From positions 806,001 through 870,000 of the forward strand of contig NC_134280.1 of assembly GCF_949628215.1 (NCBI RefSeq): a stretch of DNA of 64,000 bases, given 5' to 3'. The notes under the pieces were generated by a model. That model was not told the origin of the DNA, made no database searches, and saw only the letters and a program-made list of their open reading frames with translations. The translations under genes and the position numbers were made by a program. Position 1 is the stretch's first letter, and each line of letters begins with the position of its first letter. Positions 13,101 to 23,000 of the stretch are shown one piece after another. This stretch comes from Phalacrocorax aristotelis. Taxonomy: Eukaryota; Chordata; Aves; Suliformes; Phalacrocoracidae.

Positions 13101-15570
13101 CGCGCCGTGCTGGCGGAATGGGCGTCCTGGCAGCTGCGAGCGGGTACCCTCTCCGTGCACCAGTCCTCCTGACAGCCCCGCCGCTGTTATGCTTTAATGA
13201 GATGGGAGAAACCAGGACTAGGAGGTGGATGCTGTTTTGGCTGGGTCCGGACGAGGATAAAGAAAATCTTTGGACAACTCCACAGCATCTCTTGCATACA
13301 ACTTCCTAGGTTTAGTTGAATTATAAACTTCTAAAAACTACCTTATTCAACATTGTGTAGAGACCGTAAGAGCAAACTTGTCCAAACTAATTCTCCTTAA
13401 AAGCAGCCATTGCTCCCATTTTACCGGCAAGCCTGTCTCGGTGCTGTAGGAATGCTCTGTGGGGAAGCTGGAGCCACCCTGTACCTCTGCCTTGGTGAAG
13501 GCCGCCCAGCCGGCCCGCGCCGGTCAGACCCCAGGCACCAGCTCTCTGCCAGGTCGTGCCCAAATCCCCTACGAGGAGATTCAGGGAGGAGAGCAGCTGG
13601 GAAAAGGCTTCTTTCCCAGTGCCCTTGAAAATTGCTGCTCTTCAGTACATTCGGGGAGCCCCAGGAAGATCCTCCGTGCCGCCCCCTCCTCCTGCTGCTG
13701 GGTCCCGCCTGGCCTCCGCGGGGACTGGGGGCTTGCCGTGTGGGCGCTGCCACCCTGCAAGGTGGAAAACCAAGCCGGGCCATGGTTATCGTTTTGTTGT
13801 TGATTTTTCTGAAATGTGGAGAAGAGAAAAAAATATGTGAGTGCAACAACAGGATTGCCCACGCAAGCTTTATCTGGTCAGTTTGGTTGTATAAATGTGT
13901 GCTTTGCCACCTCAGGCTGGTGTCTGAGGGGCTCCGGGTTCGTGCAGATTACTGGGGAAGTGCCTACGGTGACTACCTCTGGCTGGAGGTTCACCTGCTG
14001 TTTTGGTTTTTTTTTTTTTTAATTGACTATGCAAAGGTTTATTTTTCCACCAAAAGCTGACCTGCAACACAGGGAAAGAAAACTGTTGCTCACGGTTGGC
14101 TGGCGTGTAGCACTTAGAGGTTACAAGGCTCTTTGCTCGGGAGCTGGGGATGGTTAGCTGTGCCGTGCCCGCGCTGCCCTGCCAGACCCAGGAAGGAGGA
14201 GGGGGTGCCCGTTCCTGGCGGGGGGGCTCTGGAGCTGCAGAGGGTGGGCGGAGGGCAGCCTGCGGGCTGCTGAGGGGAGCCGGTGTCGCCCTTTGTAGCC
14301 GAAGGCAAGCAGCACGCGCCCCAGGTGCCAGGCTTCTGCTTTTCAGATCGCGCACATGCAGTACCTCAGCCGAAGCACCAGCACACGAGCAGGATCGAGC
14401 TTTCCAGAAGCACTTCGCTAAATTCTGGGAAAATTGTCTTAGTAATAAGAGGGATGTACAAGCTCAGGTGACCTGTACTTTCTGAACACACTGTTATCTT
14501 TACAAGTGTTTTGTGCTTCTGCAAAAGTGTGTGAGTGACAGAGCCCTCTTTCTCCTCCACAGCAAACTCTGCAGCAGAAATGGGTGGAGCTGCATTCTCT
14601 GCTCTTACAGGAACAGCGCTTGCTGCACGGTGCGTACTTGTTTCCGGGTAGGAAACCACAGCGCTGCTGAGTCCTTCTGCAGAAGCAATCCTTTAATCTG
14701 ATTTTCGTTTGCTTTCTTTTCCCTGTTACTGAAGGCATGGGGCTGGCCCCTGGGAAAGCTTTGGATGCCACTTGACTAACACAGACCAAAGGATCCTTTG
14801 CATTAGTTCTAGGAAAGGAGTTGATACAGGATGCAAAGTTTTTTTCCCATTCTTATTCTGGACTTATCAGGGGAGAGTTTAGTTTGTTTGGGGTTTTTTA
14901 TGGGTTGCCCAGGGAGCAGCTTTGATTCTGCGTGTGGGGGAAGGCAGGGGCAGAGAGCACCCCACAGCTGGGAAACAGCTTCCCACGAGGGAGAGGGGCT
15001 GCTCCCCGCGCTGAGGTGCTGCGCCGCCGTGGCACAAGCATCCTCCGTTGCGGCCTTGAGCAGGCGCCGGTAAATAACGCTCCGCTTCTGCTTCCAGGGG
15101 AAGTGAACGACAATGCTCTGCTGGGCATGCTGGAACTGGAGGAGTCCAGCGTGCTTGGCGGCTGCAGCACAGCAGAGCCCCTGTTTCCGACGAAGCCTCG
15201 CTTCTCCAGCGAGAGCAGCTCCCGCAGCCGGCTGAGCCTGATGACCGTGGACAGCGAGGACAGCTTCTACCAGAGCTGTGCCTTCGAGGATTCAGCTGCA
15301 GAGAGCCTGAGCCGCCAGTCGAGCGTGGATGACGACTGCTTCTTCCCCCGGGATGGGGGCAGCGCTGCCGGGCGGTCCTCCCTGCGGAGGAACCGCAGCA
15401 TCAGCCTGGCCAGCAGCGGGTCCATGTCCCCGCTCTGGGAGGGGAGCAGCGGCACCAGTAGTTTTGGGACCCTCCCACGGAAAAGCAGGAGATCCAGTGT
15501 CCGAAAGCATCTTTTGAAATTCATTCCAGGCCTTCACCGGGCGGTGGAAGAGGAAGAAAGTCGGGTCTGA
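4018..15570 (+). CDS. CYTIP: Cytohesin-1 interacting protein (CYTIP), 8 coding exons joined, 358 aa
   Basis: CYTIP (also called CASP or cybr) is a cytosolic scaffold of lymphocytes and dendritic cells. It binds the ARF exchange factor cytohesin-1 and tunes integrin-mediated adhesion. Eight exons (4018-4182, 7034-7083, 7418-7472, 10254-10356, 10490-10583, 11033-11102, 14563-14629, 15098-15570) join in frame to 358 residues; human CYTIP has 359. Reading order: a basic N-terminus with the RIQ-LA-TV-TLPRGRK block near 38-54; a PDZ domain at about 75-163, with the carboxylate-binding loop FGFEI at 85-89; a leucine-rich coiled coil at about 165-201, the cytohesin-binding part in mammals; then a Ser-rich tail ending SRV. 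The start ATG has G at -3 and G at +4, and the N-terminus aligns with the human one. All introns are GT-AG. Identification is by recalled similarity across the whole length. Confidence 0.97.
4183..7033 (+). other. CYTIP: CYTIP intron 1
   Basis: A 2.85-kb GT-AG intron. It contains the CR1 fragment at about 6094-6500. Nothing else is recognised; its open frames are unlike known proteins. Confidence 0.9.
6094..6500 (-). mobile_element. CR1 LINE fragment (3' end), truncated
   Basis: On the + strand it begins TTCACAGAAT, which reads ATTCTGTGAA on the - strand: the terminal octamer typical of CR1 3' ends. It continues through stretches I recognise from avian CR1 copies: GGAGTTGGAAGGGCC near 6117, CTCTGGGCAGCCTG near 6244, a TCATGTTCAGGTGGA stretch near 6300, and TTCTCTTCTCCAGGCTGAAC near 6445. 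The element therefore runs on the - strand, antisense to CYTIP, keeps only its last 400 bp or so, and is 5'-truncated as most CR1 copies are. Its reverse-transcriptase frame is not intact. Confidence 0.9.
7034..7083 (+). CDS. CYTIP: CYTIP coding exon 2
   Basis: A 50-bp exon after a ttacag acceptor, with donor gtatga, ending in phase 2. It encodes [11 protein letters not shown]..., matching human LALTRSSSLSD, a Ser-rich linker before the PDZ domain. Confidence 0.93.
7418..7472 (+). CDS. CYTIP: CYTIP coding exon 3 (start of PDZ)
   Basis: A 55-bp exon with acceptor cttgcag and donor gtaaga. It encodes the first PDZ strands, including ETFGFEIQ; the GFEI segment is the carboxylate-binding loop equivalent to GLGF. 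It ends in phase 0. Confidence 0.95.
7473..10253 (+). other. CYTIP: CYTIP intron 3
   Basis: A 2.8-kb GT-AG intron, AT-rich in parts, holding the TTTATATA microsatellite at 9621-9666. No gene is seen within it. Confidence 0.85.
9621..9666. repeat. (ATTTATAT)n microsatellite
   Basis: About five and a half tandem copies of an 8-bp A/T unit inside CYTIP intron 3, flanked by further AT-rich sequence. Such a tract is likely to vary in length between individuals. Confidence 0.9.
10254..10356 (+). CDS. CYTIP: CYTIP coding exon 4 (PDZ)
   Basis: A 103-bp exon with acceptor aacag and donor gtaaat, ending in phase 1. It encodes residues 91-124, including [19 protein letters not shown], which matches human [20 protein letters not shown] in the middle of the PDZ domain. 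Confidence 0.96.
10490..10583 (+). CDS. CYTIP: CYTIP coding exon 5 (PDZ)
   Basis: A 94-bp exon with acceptor taacag and donor gtaggc, ending in phase 2. It encodes [20 protein letters not shown] and so on, the human equivalent being GDVLANINGVSTEGFTYKQV. This covers the PDZ GD.L..ING signature and the second helix. Confidence 0.96.
11033..11102 (+). CDS. CYTIP: CYTIP coding exon 6 (end of PDZ, start of coiled coil)
   Basis: A 70-bp exon with acceptor tcacag and donor gtaata, ending in phase 0. It encodes [20 protein letters not shown] and then LLK, which closes the PDZ and opens the leucine-rich helix. Confidence 0.95.
11103..14562 (+). other. CYTIP: CYTIP intron 6
   Basis: A 3.46-kb GT-AG intron, GC-rich in places. 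It contains a poly(T) run near 14006-14019 and no recognised gene or mobile element. Confidence 0.8.
14563..14629 (+). CDS. CYTIP: CYTIP coding exon 7 (coiled coil)
   Basis: A 67-bp exon with acceptor ccacag and donor gtgcgt, ending in phase 1. It encodes [20 protein letters not shown] then LH, matching human TLKQKWVEYRSLQLQEHRLLHG. This is the heptad-like helix used to bind cytohesin-1 in mammals. Confidence 0.96.
15098..15570 (+). CDS. CYTIP: CYTIP coding exon 8 (C-terminal tail and stop)
   Basis: The last coding exon, with acceptor ttccag and stop TGA at 15568-15570. It encodes 156 residues of Ser-rich, probably phosphorylated tail. Conserved blocks include [32 protein letters not shown] and [19 protein letters not shown]. 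The end S-R-V is a class I PDZ ligand; human ends S-R-F. Confidence 0.97.
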
Positions 15571-16320
15571 CATCGCACGTGTCATCCTTGTTGTCTGGGG
15601 CTCTGCACGTGGGACGGCTGCGTGGCACGGACCGAGGGCAGCGGCTCACCCGGCAGCATGCGGTGGGTGAAGTGTGGGGGCACTGCATGGCAGTCCTCCA
15701 ACAAACAGTACTGATGATATTTAAAAACCTCTGGACTTTTTAATTATTTTAATTTTTAATTAGAGGACGCTGTGGACCTCTTCATTAACGTGAAAAATGG
15801 TGAACTCTGGAATGTGAGGAACCTTTGCAGAACTTCCTCAGCGTACTTTAATGTTAATAATAGTTTTTAATTGAATGCAAAATTGATAGCTATTTATTTC
15901 CTGTTACCAAAGTCTTAGTCTTCCAGAAGTCTTTATAAAGCAAGTGCTTCTACTAAAACCAGCGACAGAGTCCCATTAGAAAGCAGATGGAGACCAGAGC
16001 ATACATCGGAGAGAGACCCTGGGCAGGAATGTTTTGAACCAGAGGGCACTGGTTCACCCGCGCTTTGCGGTGGGAGATTTACGCGGGGGCGCTGGGGCAG
16101 GCCCGGAGCACACTTGCCACGTCAGGACCCGTGGCGGCCGCTTCCCGCCGCCTGTGCCAGGCCATTGCCCTAAGGCGCTGCTGCTGCTCGAGGACGTGCA
16201 CACTCGGTACGTGTGTCAGAAAAAGAAAGGGTGAGCTCCACAATCCACTTCCCAGTCTCCAAAGCAGGGACCGGGTCCCCCATGCTGACAGCATCAATAA
16301 ACAGATTCATGAAGTAAACG
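15571..16320 (+). other. CYTIP: Putative CYTIP 3' UTR
   Basis: The sequence from the stop to just past the first AATAAA on this strand. It is A/T-rich near 15739-15765 and has TATTTATTT at 15891-15899, an ATTTA-type instability motif. The true 3' end is not known; another AATAAA lies at 17361-17366. Confidence 0.55.
16296..16301 (+). promoter_or_regulatory. CYTIP: Candidate CYTIP poly(A) signal AATAAA
   Basis: The first canonical hexamer after the CYTIP stop, about 730 bp downstream. A second one lies at 17361-17366 and could be used instead. Confidence 0.5.
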
Positions 16321-19300
16321 CTGGCTGCCAATGCTTTCACATCTCTTAGCAGCCGTTGTATAAACCCTGCAATAACCTGGTTTATCAGTTGTGATCTGAC
16401 CAGCCGCCATCTCTGCCAGTAGCTGATATCCCGTGTCCTGCCAAACCTGTTTTATTCCGGGGCATTCGGATAGAAAGGACCCTCCTGAGCACAGACGCAG
16501 CCCCGGGGCTCCTCGTGCCAGTGCACGGGAAGCCGGTGGTGGCCGTGCACTCGGTGTCCTGCGCAGCTCTGCGTGCCCGGAGCACTGGTCACCACGTACC
16601 CGTGTGGGCTCCTGTGTCAAACACAGGAGGAGCGCGGTGGGGAGCGCCAGCAGCACTGGGCAGGGGTGCAAACAGGCTGGTGGCCCCTGTCGAGAGAGTG
16701 CTCCCAAGGGAAAAAGGGTGAGGAGCATGGGTCTGCGTGGTCTGGGGGGGGGCAAGGGGCCAGCGGCAGTGGCTGCCGTGGGGAGGGTGCAAGTGCAGGC
16801 AGTGGGGAGCCAGCGAAGGGCGGCAGGTCTCTGTATGCCTCCTGCTTCCCGGCGCGGCTCTGTGGCTCCCTGCCAAAGTTGTGGTGCCCTGCAGTGCCTG
16901 CCGGCCTTGCTAGAAACAGCGCTTTCTGCAGGGGGTCAGCTCGGCAAGGGCCACCCGAGGGCCGGGGTCCCCCCGCACCCCCGGAGTGCACAGCGCTCAA
17001 GTCGCCTGGCCAGAATTTCAGGAGATTTGAGAAAATACTTGCCCGCTTACAATGATGTAACTATACAGCTCGGATTGATTTGCCCTCTTTAAGGCAAGAG
17101 AAGTAAAGGCAGAGGATTGTCCTGCAGGGACGAGCAGGAGTGTTCTGTGCCTGGACGTGGTGGCAGGTCACAAGCCGTACTCTGGGGACCTCCCTAGCGG
17201 GCTGCGCCTGGTCCCTCTGCGGTCCCGGGGGCTGCAGGAGGTGCCCCTTGGGCGGGTGTTGGGCTGCTCATCGGCAGAAACATCATTAGCTGTTCACATT
17301 TCTTCAGGAGCAGAGACTTCAGGCAGTAAGATTTACTTGATGGCTTATATGAAGTGATTTAATAAATACGGGCATAGATGTGAAGAAAAAGAGAAATTTT
17401 ATTTCCCTCCCAGGCAACACAGAAATAGGCTGTTTGTTCAGCCTGAGCAATCTAATTATGTTTTTCAAATACAATTGGAAGAATTTTAAATATAATTTAA
17501 ATACCTTGTGTGACTCATTCATCTTTTGACCGAGCAGACCATGCGGCTGTTTACATTCAGGTACTGCTGTGGCAGGATTTCCTGGTCTTTTCAGAAACCT
17601 CAGGCTAAACCAAATAGCTTCCCTCCAACATAAACCCCAAACAGAAACAACCTGTTCCCAATACTTCTCTAATTAACGAACATTTCAAAGCCAGCAGAAT
17701 CTATACTGGCGTCTGTAATTTCTCTTAAAAGGATTAAGTAGGCAGTAACACGGCGAATGCCCGGGAGAGCTGCTCACGAGGCTTTTGCCTATGGGAGGGA
17801 TGTTCTGTCCATGCTGCTGAACTGAGCACCTGCAGTTCAGCCCGTGAGCCCCTCTGCTGTCGGTTCAGCCCCCAGCCCCCAGCCCCGGAGGTGGGCTTTG
17901 GTCTGACACCTGCACAGAGCCAAAGCCCATCCGTCAGCCCAGGCTGATTCCAGCCAATATTTCGGGTGCTGGGCTCTGGAGCTCATTGCTACACATCAAG
18001 TTTTTTGCCTGTGATTTACTTTTCTTTGCCAGCAACACCAGCTGAAAGGAGAAAAAAAAGTAGAGGTTATTTCTATTTGGACAGACTGTGGAGTTAAAGG
18101 CAGATATATGGGTGTCTGAAAGCAGCTGCGGACACAATAATCAGAAAATCTGGTGAAGGTTGCCATGGTGCCCCAAAGAGAACGAACAGCTCCAGCACTT
18201 AGGAAGGGACCTTAAACCCAGTGACGCGCTGCAGTCGGGACACTTGGCTCCAGGTGCCGCACCGACAGCCAAGGGCCGTCACCTGCCCGCTTGCAGAGCC
18301 CGTGGACGCGTCCAGGCAAAGTCTGGCACGTTGCTGCACGTGGCCTGAGGGGCCGGTGGTGCTTTGCTCCTCAGGAGTGGGAGCACTACTCTCTCTGCCT
18401 GGCCAAAGGATATTTGTAGCCGTGACTTTTGCATGCATTTGTGTCAGAGGACAAAATATCCCTAGCCCGACGTGTCTGACCGGAGGGTTGAAGCTTTGTC
18501 CACCGGTGCTACGGCCTCTTTTGCTTGGGTGAAAATCAGTGCATGCCCAGAGCCAGGCCGGCGGTGTTTGCCTTGGAGAGCGTGGGCTGACTGATCTGCA
18601 GAGACCGATGAAAATGAGTTAGCCTGACCGGGGCCTGCTTCGCTTTTCCCTCTACAGCTCCTGAATTAAAGTCTCCTTTTGCCTTTGTCGCAGCTGGTTT
18701 ATAGAGAGCCAGTGGCAGAGGTGGGGCTGGGCAGGGTGCCTTGGTCACAGCCTACATCCTCCACCTTGCTTTATAGAGGGGAAAAATGGTATTTAGAACA
18801 CTGTATGAACTCTATTCCCTAAGGCTGCATCTCTGGTGGAAATTAATGCAGCTTTATGGTCTAAAGCAGTGATTCCTTTTGGTATGCAAAGTTAATTTGA
18901 CATACCTTGTGAGATATGTTCTTGGTATTAGTGTGGAAAGGCGGAATGGGCCTAGACATCCAACAAGCTTAAGAAGGGCAGTAAGACAGCCTTCCAGCAG
19001 TGGCAGGAGCATGCTTTGGCTGCTACAAGACGACGACATGTTTGAGGCCACAATGAAAAACAGGATGTGGGTGACAGGCAGGCTCCGCGGGGCCGCTGCA
19101 GCAGGTGTCGAGATCGACAGTGCCCCAGCCTCCCGAGGGGAGGGAGGAGGTCACAGGCAAACCAAACAGCTCAGAGAGCAAAATGAATGGGAAAGCTCTT
19201 TTAAAATGGCGTTTCCCCTTGCAGCGAGCAATCTGCAATGATCCCTGCTCTGCGGTGTGCAGGCAATGCTGCGTGGTGACGCCGTGGTTCACAGGGCTGG

Positions 19301-22300
19301 GGCTCTGAGCAATGTGTGTGGTCGGTGCTCTGGACCTTCAGCAGAGGAGGTGTTCTCACTGATCGTGGAGTCATTGTAGGGTTTGCTTGATTTCCTAATA
19401 GCCAAGGGATTACCTTCTCTCTTCTTATCCCCTCTGGATAAAGGGGGCAACGTGAGTTTACTGCAGAAAGAAGTGGGGCTGCTATGAATAATGCAATTCC
19501 TTTTTAAACTTAAAACTTTAATTAGTTAGCTGAGTGCTACTAAGCCTGACCTTGTAAGGGTTCTTAAACCCTTAACCGGGTCTTGCCCAGTGCCCAGTTC
19601 TAGGCAACCACTCCCTGAACTCCAGACCCTGCATCAAATATGGGCAAGGCACAGTCACGGCACTCGGCCCCGGGGTCAGCAGTAAATGGGCAGAAAACCC
19701 CCTTGAGGTGAGGGGAATATTTGGGTCCTAAATCTTTAGGCTTGATTTAGCACAGCACAGAGTGAGCTGAGGCATTTCCAGCACAAGGGCTGGCAAAACC
19801 TCTTTGCCGTAGCAGCACAGCCTCACACGCTGGCGTTGCACTGGCAGAGAGGCAGGCGCAGTGCCGGGGTCGCTCGGCTGCTCCTGGGGTGCAGGGGGTG
19901 CAGGCACGGCCCCTCTGCTGAGCGCCCTGGTTCCTGCGGCTCCCGCACTGGGCGGGGGCCATCGCAGCAATGTTCTCCAAGGGCCTAGAAGTGCCTCTTC
20001 AGCTGCTGCCCTGAGACCTGTTCACCTCCTTCACTGGCTGGCAGCCCTCTAGCCAGCCTTGCCCTTTTCCTTTGCAATAGCTGGTTTGGGTTTTTTTCCT
20101 GCTGGGCTTTCTTGGCCTGTAATTTCTACTGCAGAAGTTTTTTTCCACAAAACCATGAAACAAGTTGTGGCTTCTGCTAGGAATGTTTCAAATCCAGTGG
20201 AAAATCATTCTGGCTTCAAGGCTATACTATCCTGGAAAACCTCTCCCGTCGCAGATTAAAGGTCCAGCCCTGGAAGCTGCTGAAATACGTGAGGAGTTTC
20301 TGTGTTTTTCTGCCTGACCTCTGTTTCTGCCTGTCCTGGGTTCTGCTCGGTTTTGGTTGTGCTCAGAGCAGGTGGCTTCACTTCAGCGACCGTTTTTCTG
20401 CACGCTTTTCAGGGATGGCTCTGTTTCTGCCTTCCTGTGTGCAGTTCTGCTCCGCCGATTTCTGCTTTCGTAGCTGACATTTCCTTTCTCATGCAGCTGT
20501 TTTAGAAGTTTTCATGTGTAGCAGCTGGCTGCACCCAGCTTTCGTAGCACTAAGATCACAAAATGTAGTTATCGCGGGAGCCGGAGTTTGTCCTGCCTGC
20601 CACTGCAAGGCAGAGGGGAAGCACGCCTTATACATACAAAAAGCCAAGAAACTGCTGTGGTCCCAGCACAGACCAGCTGCTTGTCCTTGCCATCTGCACA
20701 AAACTATGGCTGTGCCGCACACAGATGAGCAAAAGCAAAGCAAACTCAGCGTTGGCACCTGGTCAGGCACAGAGATCGCCATCGCAGCAAGGCCAAGACA
20801 GCGAAGCCCAAAGTCCGTCCGACGGGCCCCAGCGCCGAGGCCTTGCCAACTTGGTGCAGGGTTGATGGCCTGTGACTGAGGATGGCAATGCCGGGCTGCA
20901 CGGCCGGGAAATGGCCCGGTGGCACCCGCAGGCAGGTGGGGACAGGAGCTTCCTCATGCGGATGGAAGCCTCCGGGAGGGCAGAGAGCTCTGCTTGGGAA
21001 AGAGTCGCAGCCTGAGCTGCTTCCGGAAAGTTTGCCTCTTTCAGTACAGGCTTTTTCTTTTTTTAAAAGCTTAAAGAGGCAGCAATCACACCGCCTGAGG
21101 TTTGTGCAAATGAAATGTTTTCCTGGCCTTGGGAGGAGGTTTTGCCCAGCTCTGTTTATAAATAGCTGCCTGTGGTGGGAGGAACCTGCAGCTACTTTTT
21201 CCTTTTTCCAAGCCCAGCTACGAACTCTGCCTGCTTAAAAATACCGCTGGGATGCTGCAGCATCCAAGCAGCTTCCAGGCTTTCAGTCACCGTGATGAGC
21301 TGGGGATGGTCTGGGGAGCCCAACCTGTGCGGGCAAATGCCTTCAAATAGGCAGGGGTGGCTCTCCCCTCATTAGTGATCCCTTCAGGCTCCTTGTGCTG
21401 TGCTTGCCAGGAAGAAAGCAGTAGCTGCCTATTTTTAACACTGTTAAAACTTGAATTACTTTTCATGTGCCCACGGTTTGCGAGTAGCGTGCTCTTGCTG
21501 CATCGCTCTGGCATGTATTCCTGTTTTTCAGAGGAAACGTGCCGCTCCGCCTGCAGCTCACCTCTGAAGCCGAGCGTGGCCGCAGGAGCATCAGGGCAGC
21601 AGCAGCAGCATCCCGGCCCCGAGGACACGCGACGGCTGGCTGGTGCCTGGCATAGTTCTGCCAGGGGGAATGCCCATGCCTTTCCTTTCATCCCTCTGCT
21701 CCATGGAAAGGTAAAATTCTGAAATTTTCTATAGAAGAGGAATCTCACAGTACATTTTTTCATAAACATGAGGTATTTATCTTGCTGACAAAATGGAAAT
21801 GCTTGATTGTACTTTGTTGGCATGATCCACAGGAAGTTTTCCTCTGGGTGTTCAAGTGACATGTAATCCCTCCTGTCTGTGCGCAGCAGTGGGAACGTTT
21901 GTCTCCAGCATCACCATGCCTGTCACCCTGCCCTGGCTTTTGGCTGGCATTGCATCTCCCCTGGTCACTCCGGGTTACATGGCTTCTGCTCCAGAGCTGC
22001 TCCGGTGACCATGCATGGTGCAGGTGCTCCCCCGGGCCAGCTGCGTCCACGACCTGCTCCTGGAAACCTGTGACTGGAGCAGAAACTGGGGAGCAGGGAG
22101 CCTACATAGCTCTGCAAACACCCTGCCATGGCGGCCTCTTCCTGTATCTGCAATGATTTGGAATTGCTGTGGATTTAATGATTTACCTCACCAACTTTCA
22201 AATCCCTGTTGTGCCCCAGCGGCTCTGAAATCCCAGGTGCTGATTCTGAAATTTTAGCAAAGGATAGCTTGAAAGGAAGCTTCCTGCCTTAAAGGTCACA

Positions 22301-22324
22301 CGGAAAATGATTTATAATATATTC

Positions 22325-22332
22325 ATGCAAAT
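22325..22332 (+). promoter_or_regulatory. POU octamer ATGCAAAT
   Basis: A perfect octamer motif in a short A/T-rich stretch 63 bp before the CTCF-like site. Function is unproven. Confidence 0.3.
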
Positions 22333-22394
22333 CACGCTTCGGCCATGAGGCGCTCATTTGGGAAGGTGTGAATTGTCGAGACTTGGTTGTGTAA

Positions 22395-22409
22395 CCAATA
22401 GATGGCACC
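22395..22409 (+). promoter_or_regulatory. CTCF-like site between CYTIP and ERMN
   Basis: CCAATAGATGGCACC fits the CTCF core CCANNAGRKGGCRSY. The fourth base is A where C or G is more usual. Its place between a blood-cell gene and a glial gene suits an insulator, but this is inference from one motif. Confidence 0.4.
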
Positions 22410-22499
22410 AGGAAATACCTAAAATTGTTTCAATCTCTTTTTGCAATCAAGAATTCAGGCAGGCAGGTGGCTGGGGAGATGGGGACAGGGCCTGTGCCC

Positions 22500-23000
22500 A
22501 TCCCGGTGCCCGTGGGAGCTGATGGGACTCCCGGGTCAGCAGGGCTCCCCGCTCGTCGCGACCGGTGCCGTGCTTTCAGCTTCAGGGTGTTTCAGATTTG
22601 AAGCCTGGCCAGGGGTTTGCCCTGTGCTCGAGCCCCAGTGCAGGATCCGCGCGGGCTGCCCTGGGCGGGGCACGGTGCCCACCCCGGGGCAGCCGTGGCC
22701 CCCTGCCCTGTGCCACGGCCACGTCCCCGCTCTGCCCTCGCGCCCGCCGCCGGCTCGGCGATGAGCCGGCCTGGGCTGCGCGGGGCTGCTGGGGGACATG
22801 CCCACGGCTCCCCGCCCGGGGCTGTGGGTCTGCACAAGGCGCGGCGTCACAGCGTGGACGGGCAGGGCGGGCGCCCGGCTGCATCTCGGCTGATGCGCCC
22901 CGGGCCGGCGCTGCCGCTGTCGCCTGCAGCTCATCGGCCTCTCGGGGCCCTCAACGGCACAGGGCCAGGCTGGCGGCGCAGCCGGGGTGCTCGGGTAAGT
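22500..23000 (+). promoter_or_regulatory. CpG-rich patch with consensus splice donor
   Basis: A GC- and CpG-dense block about 1.5-2 kb before the ERMN start. It ends with TCGG|GTAAGT, a perfect U1 donor at 22995. It could be an alternative promoter and non-coding first exon of ERMN or of a non-coding RNA. A usable acceptor, cttgcttcag, ends at 24223. Several other GC-rich patches occur in the window, so this may be background. Confidence 0.25.

Noticed and set aside
16036-16048. CTCF-like CCAGAGGGCAC near the CYTIP 3' end
   Set aside because: It lacks the upstream CCANN part of the core motif; a weak partial match.
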